Assembly (NCBI RefSeq): GCF_030816715.1
Contig: NZ_JAUSYH010000001.1
Coordinates: forward strand, 868,001 to 932,000
Source: Streptomyces achromogenes
GTDB taxonomy: Bacteria > Actinomycetota > Actinomycetes > Streptomycetales > Streptomycetaceae
Length of the DNA stretch: 64,000 nt
Direction of reading: 5' to 3'
Part shown: piece by piece, positions 62,035-64,000 of the stretch
Position numbering within the stretch: the first letter of the stretch is position 1
Layout: every line of letters starts with the position of its first letter
The notes under the pieces: model-generated
The model's input: only the letters and a program-made list of their open reading frames with translations
Told to the model about the DNA's origin: nothing
The model's database searches: none
Program-made: the position numbers and the translations under genes

Positions 62035-63170
62035 CCCCCGTGTTCCGTGTCCGGGAAGACGCTGACGTTCGCGGGATCCGCGGTGAGGCCGATGCGCTCG
62101 CCGAGGTCCGGGGCTCGGCCGGCGGGCAGTTCCAGCCGTACGAGTTCGGTGGCCGCCCCGCCGAGAAGGCGGACGGTGACGCGGACGAGCGTGCCGACGT
62201 AGGTGACGGTCTCGACCGTCCCGGTACAGAATCCGTCGTCGGGCGGACACAGGGCGAGCCGGCCGGGCTGGACCGCGGCGCGGACCCGGGCTCCTTCGGT
62301 CCCCGCCTGCGGGCGGGCCTTCAGAACGCCGCCGGTGTCGAGACGCACCAGGGTGTGGCCGGACGTCTGCTGCTCCACGTGGCCCGGCAGGAAGTTGGCG
62401 GCGCCGAGGAAGTCGGCGACGAACGGGGTGCGCGGGCGCTCGAAGAGCTCCTGCGGGGTGTCGAACTGGTCGATCCGCCCGTCCCGCATCACCGCGATCC
62501 GGTCGGAGAGGACGAGGGCCTCTTCCTGGTCGTGCGTCACGTAGATGACGGTCAGGCCGAGTTCCTGCTGGATACGCTTGATCTCGGTCTGGAGCTGGTC
62601 GCGCAGCTTCTTGTCGAGGGCGCCGAGCGGCTCGTCCATGAGGATGACGGGCGGGCGGTAGACCAGGGCCCGGCAGAGGGCGACGCGCTGCTGCTGGCCG
62701 CCGGACAGCTCGCGGGGGCGGCGGCGGGCCATGGCGGACAGTCCCGCCATCTCCAGCGTCTCGCCGACCCGGCGGCGCTGTTCCGCCTTGGACACACCCC
62801 GCAGTTGCAGGGGGAAGGCGACGTTCTCCCACACGGTCATGTGGGGGAAGAGCAGGTACTGCTGGAAGACGAAGCCCAGGCCGCGCTTCTGCGGGGCGAG
62901 GCGGGTCACGTCACGGCCGCCGACGACGATGTTGCCGGAGTCGGGCTCGCAGAACCCGGCGATCATCATCAGGGTGGTGGTCTTGCCGGAGCCGGAGGAA
63001 CCGAGGAAGGTGACGAACTCGCCGGCCGCGATCTCCATGGAGACCTCGTCGACGGCCGTCACTCCCCCGTACGTTTTCCGAAGCCGTGTCACGGACAGGG
63101 GCTTGCCGGAACCGGTCAGGCCGGCCGCGGAGGCCAGGGACAGCTCGGGCATCACGTCGATCTCAGGCAT
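62031..63170 (-). CDS. PotA-type ABC transporter ATP-binding protein
   Basis: A 379-residue ATPase. Walker A is FLGSSGSGKTTTLMMIAGF, Q-loop FVFQQYLLFPHMTVWENVAFPLQL, signature ELSGGQQQRVALCRAL, Walker B VILMDEPLGALDKKLRDQLQ, switch His in YVTHDQEEAL. The C-terminal ~110 residues are a TOBE regulatory domain (RAAVQPGRLALCPPDDGFCTGTVETVTYVGTLVRVTVRL). It overlaps the binding-protein stop by eight bases. Confidence 0.93.
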   Translation of the reverse strand: MPEIDVMPELSLASAAGLTGSGKPLSVTRLRKTYGGVTAVDEVSMEIAAGEFVTFLGSSGSGKTTTLMMIAGFCEPDSGNIVVGGRDVTRLAPQKRGLGFVFQQYLLFPHMTVWENVAFPLQLRGVSKAEQRRRVGETLEMAGLSAMARRRPRELSGGQQQRVALCRALVYRPPVILMDEPLGALDKKLRDQLQTEIKRIQQELGLTVIYVTHDQEEALVLSDRIAVMRDGRIDQFDTPQELFERPRTPFVADFLGAANFLPGHVEQQTSGHTLVRLDTGGVLKARPQAGTEGARVRAAVQPGRLALCPPDDGFCTGTVETVTYVGTLVRVTVRLLGGAATELVRLELPAGRAPDLGERIGLTADPANVSVFPDTEHGG

Positions 63171-64000
63171 GCGTCCACTCCTGCCAGCGCTTGGACACGG
63201 CGTCCTGGTTCTTGATCCACCACTCGACGTCCAGGTCGAAGCCCGACTCCAGGTGCTCGGGGGAGCTGGCCAGGTTCGCGGCCGTGCCGGCGGAGAGCTT
63301 CTTGTAGGCGGCCGGCACCGACGGGGCCATCGGGTAGATCTCGGCGTAGGCCGCCTGTACCTCGGGCCGCAGCGCGAAGTCGATGAGCTGGTAGGCGGCG
63401 TCGAGGTTCGCCGCGCCCTTGGGAATGCCGAGGGCGTTGCTCTGCCGGCGGGCACCGTTCCACTGGTAGGCGAGCGGGGCGCCGCCCTTGATCAGGGCGT
63501 CCAGGCGGCCATGCCACACGCTGGAGGCGTCGACCTCCTTGCGGCCCAGGAGCACGCCGGGCAGAGCACCGGTGTCCCAGAACTTGCGGACGTGGGGCTT
63601 GATCTCGCTGAGAACCTTGAAGGCGCGGTCCACATCGAGCGGGTAGAGCCTGTCCAGCGCCACGCCGTCGGCGAGGAGGGCGAACTCCAGCTCGGGCAGG
63701 TCGGCGTCCAGGGCCTGCAGGGCGCGGTTGCCGGAGAACGTCTTGGCGTCCCAGAAGTCGGCCCACGAGGCCGGCTTCCTTCCGTCGAACGCGTCGGTGC
63801 GGTACGCCATCACGCTGGCCCAGTAGTTCTTGCCGACCGCGTTGGAGGTCACCAGTGCCTTGGCGATGCCCGCGTTCTTGAAGTTCTTCAGCCGGTCGTG
63901 GTCGAGGTCCTCGGTGGCGTCCTGCTGCTTGAAGAGCACGAAGTCGGCCATGGAGTCGTCGATGACGTCGAACTGGGGGCGGCCCTGTTTGATCTGGGCG
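63163..64000 (-). CDS. Polyamine-type ABC solute-binding protein, 5' end off the window
   Basis: The C-terminal ~279 residues of an extracellular binding protein of the PotD/SBP_bac_8 kind; the frame is open to base 64000, so the signal peptide is missing. Visible are FDVIDDSMADFVLFKQQ, GIAKALVTSNAVGKNYWASVMAYRTDAFDGRKPASWADFWD, AYQWNGARRQSNALGIPKGAANLDAAYQLIDFALRPEVQAAYAEIYPMAPSV and VEWWIKNQDAVSKRWQEW. Acidic and aromatic residues in such proteins bind amine groups. It heads the operon that runs leftward to 53410. Confidence 0.88.
   Translation of the reverse strand, partial: AQIKQGRPQFDVIDDSMADFVLFKQQDATEDLDHDRLKNFKNAGIAKALVTSNAVGKNYWASVMAYRTDAFDGRKPASWADFWDAKTFSGNRALQALDADLPELEFALLADGVALDRLYPLDVDRAFKVLSEIKPHVRKFWDTGALPGVLLGRKEVDASSVWHGRLDALIKGGAPLAYQWNGARRQSNALGIPKGAANLDAAYQLIDFALRPEVQAAYAEIYPMAPSVPAAYKKLSAGTAANLASSPEHLESGFDLDVEWWIKNQDAVSKRWQEWTHA

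Noticed and set aside
53410..64000. Ectoine/hydroxyectoine degradation operon
   Set aside because: The deacylase, aminotransferase and aldehyde dehydrogenase fit DoeB, DoeD and DoeC roles, but no ectoine hydrolase (DoeA/EutD) or EutB/EutC is present in the window and the importer is polyamine-like. Kept only as an alternative.

Overview
The window is a 64 kb piece of a high-GC actinomycete chromosome, almost certainly Streptomyces. The G/C-rich third codon positions, the many GTG starts with GGAG-type ribosome binding sites, the secreted plant-polysaccharide hydrolases, a SpoIIE/PAS/GAF signalling protein, a solo type III polyketide synthase and a Streptomyces-type DUF6243 protein all point there. 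I see no rRNA, tRNA, phage or CRISPR. Two genes run off the edges: a mannanase on the left and a polyamine-type binding protein on the right.

Left part (1-22,000): mostly carbon scavenging and stress genes. A GH5 mannanase has a perfect CebR-type operator (1031-1044). A minus-strand operon (8496 to 1958) encodes a ribose-type ABC importer (Tat-type lipoprotein, double ATPase, permease), a YtcJ-like amidohydrolase and a luciferase-like oxidoreductase. A GAF-like/LuxR regulator is divergent from it. Next come a GH43-CBM42 arabinofuranosidase, a YceI protein, a divergent HxlR/azoreductase pair, a large multidomain GH30 beta-1,6-galactanase-like enzyme, a methyltransferase, a PAS-GAF-SpoIIE-HATPase phosphatase and a type III PKS. 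The stretch 21,741-24,552 is gene-poor, with remnants, a tandem repeat, a DUF1330/LysR pair and a strong hairpin.

Centre (24,553-47,681): a compact nonribosomal peptide gene cluster that I cannot match to a known product. Two divergent operons start from a 33% GC island at 37,761-37,820. The minus operon runs NRPS (A-T-C), NRPS (A-T-C-A-T-TE), KamA-like radical SAM enzyme, SyrP-like Fe(II)/2-oxoglutarate hydroxylase and NodU/CmcH-type carbamoyltransferase. The plus operon runs asparagine-synthetase-like amidotransferase, SGNH-type hydrolase, luciferase-like monooxygenase, MFS exporter, Asp/Glu-racemase family protein and ATP-grasp ligase, closed by a terminator. A threonine-aldolase-like PLP enzyme follows. 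By module count the product would be a Ser-X-Y tripeptide, hydroxylated and carbamoylated. Four oddities stand out: the first C domain has Gln in place of its catalytic His; both later A domains look like alpha-aminoadipate-reductase (LYS2) adenylation domains with Lys or Arg at pocket position 239; the radical SAM protein lacks the PLP-lysine motif of lysine 2,3-aminomutase; and the aldolase-like enzyme ends in a piece resembling an IS3-family OrfA transposase tail.

Right part (47,688-64,000): a PPOX-type flavoprotein/NAD(P)-binding protein pair divergent from a TetR regulator, a remnant of a response-regulator C-terminus, DUF6243, a secreted cyclophilin, aspartase, and a long minus-strand operon with chained ATGA overlaps. 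The operon encodes a PotABCD-type importer, a class III aminotransferase, an aspartoacylase-like deacylase, an aldehyde dehydrogenase, an aldo/keto reductase, a HAD hydrolase and a PuuB-like FAD oxidase. It looks built to import and degrade a (poly)amine or acylated diamino compound.
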